64,000 bases of DNA from Hyphomicrobiales bacterium. GTDB lineage: Bacteria > Pseudomonadota > Alphaproteobacteria > Rhizobiales > Rhizobiaceae. The notes beneath the pieces are model-generated. The model did not search any database, had not been told where the DNA came from, and saw only the letters and a list, made by a program, of their open reading frames with translations. Position numbers and translations under genes: made by a program. Location: the NCBI GenBank assembly GCA_900473795.1, contig UCMT01000005.1, forward strand, positions 248,001 to 312,000, given 5' to 3'. The stretch's first letter is position 1. Every line of letters starts with the position of its first letter. Shown here one piece after another: positions 63,297-64,000 of this stretch.

Positions 63297-64000
63297 TCAG
63301 ATCAGCACGGTCTCGAGCTCGGTGATATCGTTGAGGCAATGATCAGACGCCGCCGCAAGCGATTGCTGCGAGCCGGTACCGGTCAGCACCGCCACGGTGA
63401 GGCCGACGCCGGCGCTCCGGCCCATATGCAGATCATGATTGTTGTCGCCGACAACGGCGACCTGATGCGGCTCAAGCCCGGTCGCGGCGCAGAAGCCGTG
63501 CACCATGCCGGGCTGCGGCTTGGTGCCGAAGCCGCTGTCGTAGCCCGCGACGTAATGCAGATAGCCATCGAAGCCGAAGCGCTTCGCGGTTTCGCGGATC
63601 GAACGCTCGTTGTCGCTGGAGGCGACGCCGAGCCGATAGCCCTTGGCGTGCAGGCCGGCAAAGAAGGCGGCGAGATCGGTCACCGGGACGGCAAAGGCGG
63701 CCGAGTTGGAAAAGAGCCCATCGAGCTTCGCCGTCAGCTCCTCCACCGTGTAGGGCGCCCCGGCGGCGACCATGCCGGTGGCAATCTCGACCGTATTGCC
63801 GGCAGCCAGCAGACTGTCCGGCGTGACGTAGCCGGTATCCGGGTCCATGCCCCCCGCCACCAGCAGGCGCCGGGCAAGCTCCTGGTCACCATCGGCGGCG
63901 ATGCTGGCCACCTCGTAATTCACCGGAACCCAGCTCTTGACATAGTCGAGCAGCGTCCCGTCCTTGTCGAAGAGGATGCCGGATATCGCTTTCTCACTCG
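63297..64000 (-). CDS. HAD-superfamily phosphatase, 5' end cut by window end
   Basis: The frame runs off the right edge; the first readable codons give SEKAISGILFDKDGTLLDY, so DKDGT is the motif I nucleophile and only a few residues are missing. Further on are VASSDNERS (motif II), and VAVVGDNNHDLHMGRSAGVG (motif IV), which fix it as a Cof-independent subclass I HAD hydrolase like phosphoglycolate phosphatase. The substrate is unknown. About 230 residues are visible, ending at TGA 63297-63299. It is convergent with the flagellin gene, 20 bases apart. Confidence 0.9.
   Translation of the reverse strand, partial: SEKAISGILFDKDGTLLDYVKSWVPVNYEVASIAADGDQELARRLLVAGGMDPDTGYVTPDSLLAAGNTVEIATGMVAAGAPYTVEELTAKLDGLFSNSAAFAVPVTDLAAFFAGLHAKGYRLGVASSDNERSIRETAKRFGFDGYLHYVAGYDSGFGTKPQPGMVHGFCAATGLEPHQVAVVGDNNHDLHMGRSAGVGLTVAVLTGTGSQQSLAAASDHCLNDITELETVLI

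Noticed and set aside
1-64000. tRNA genes, CRISPR arrays, insertion sequences, prophage
   Set aside because: No tRNA T-loop/acceptor pattern, regularly spaced repeats, transposase motifs or integrase genes were recognised by reading both strands; a covariance search would be decisive for tRNAs.

Overview
This 64 kb window is a gene-dense, GC-rich chromosomal segment of an alphaproteobacterium, most likely a member of the Rhizobiaceae (Rhizobium/Sinorhizobium/Agrobacterium relatives; genus not resolved). The evidence is the gene content and order: F0 ATP synthase genes split from F1 (atpI-atpB-atpE-b'-b), glyQ and glyS a few kb apart, a PA0069-type radical SAM gene beside rnhB, an HPE1-like secreted protein, paired LuxR-type regulators beside mrp, a DgoK/DgoA sugar-acid cluster, an EcfG-type stress promoter, and a MutL carrying its own endonuclease motif. 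No rRNA, tRNA, CRISPR array or insertion sequence was recognised.

Layout. 1-4.9 kb: the end of a DUF6101-like gene, ubiA, a MipA-type porin, and a divergent AraC regulator/Fsr-like MFS exporter pair. 4.97-8.4 kb: a polyamine-type periplasmic binding protein translationally coupled to a membrane GGDEF-EAL protein. 8.5-12.6 kb: purD, an HPE1-like protein, a chemoreceptor. 12.6-21.6 kb: DUF523, glyS, an orphan higA with a higB remnant, the lemA-aroA-DUF2207 run, small ORFs, glyQ. 21.7-25.7 kb: a ParDE-type toxin-antitoxin pair, an S49 peptidase, a TrmN6-like methyltransferase, DUF2007, and a polyprenyl diphosphate synthase. 25.9-29.9 kb: a TPR protein, ispE, moaB, an NTF2-like protein. 29.9-33.8 kb: a GT2-like protein, radical SAM, rnhB, a secreted hypothetical and a frameshifted NUDIX gene. 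33.8-36.6 kb: the F0 operon. 36.8-42.8 kb: a cell-wall hydrolase, kup, corA, mrp. 42.9-45 kb: a candidate sigma-54 small RNA and two LuxR solos. 45.1-49.3 kb: an IclR-controlled sugar-acid catabolic operon. 49.6-50.3 kb: a stress-regulated PRC-barrel protein. 50.4-55.1 kb: a betaine/methylamine demethylation pair with a divergent LysR regulator. 55-58.4 kb: a GGDEF-EAL enzyme and a kinase-less PAS/receiver protein. 58.6-64 kb: mutL, DUF2093, lpxK, an isolated flagellin and a HAD phosphatase cut by the window end.

Functional themes. Isoprenoid/quinone genes recur (ubiA, polyprenyl synthase, ispE). c-di-GMP control appears twice. Small-molecule catabolism is present as two locally regulated clusters (IclR and LysR), each with a visible inverted-repeat operator. 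Ion transport (kup, corA) sits together.

Most interesting points: the binding protein/GGDEF-EAL pair resembling NspS-MbaA of Vibrio; a well-formed -24/-12 promoter ending in an intrinsic terminator about 125 nt later, with no gene between; a Mrp protein with no cysteine at all; an MttB-family methyltransferase with a flavoprotein demethylase that lacks one Fe-S ligand; and two decaying genes, higB and a NUDIX hydrolase.
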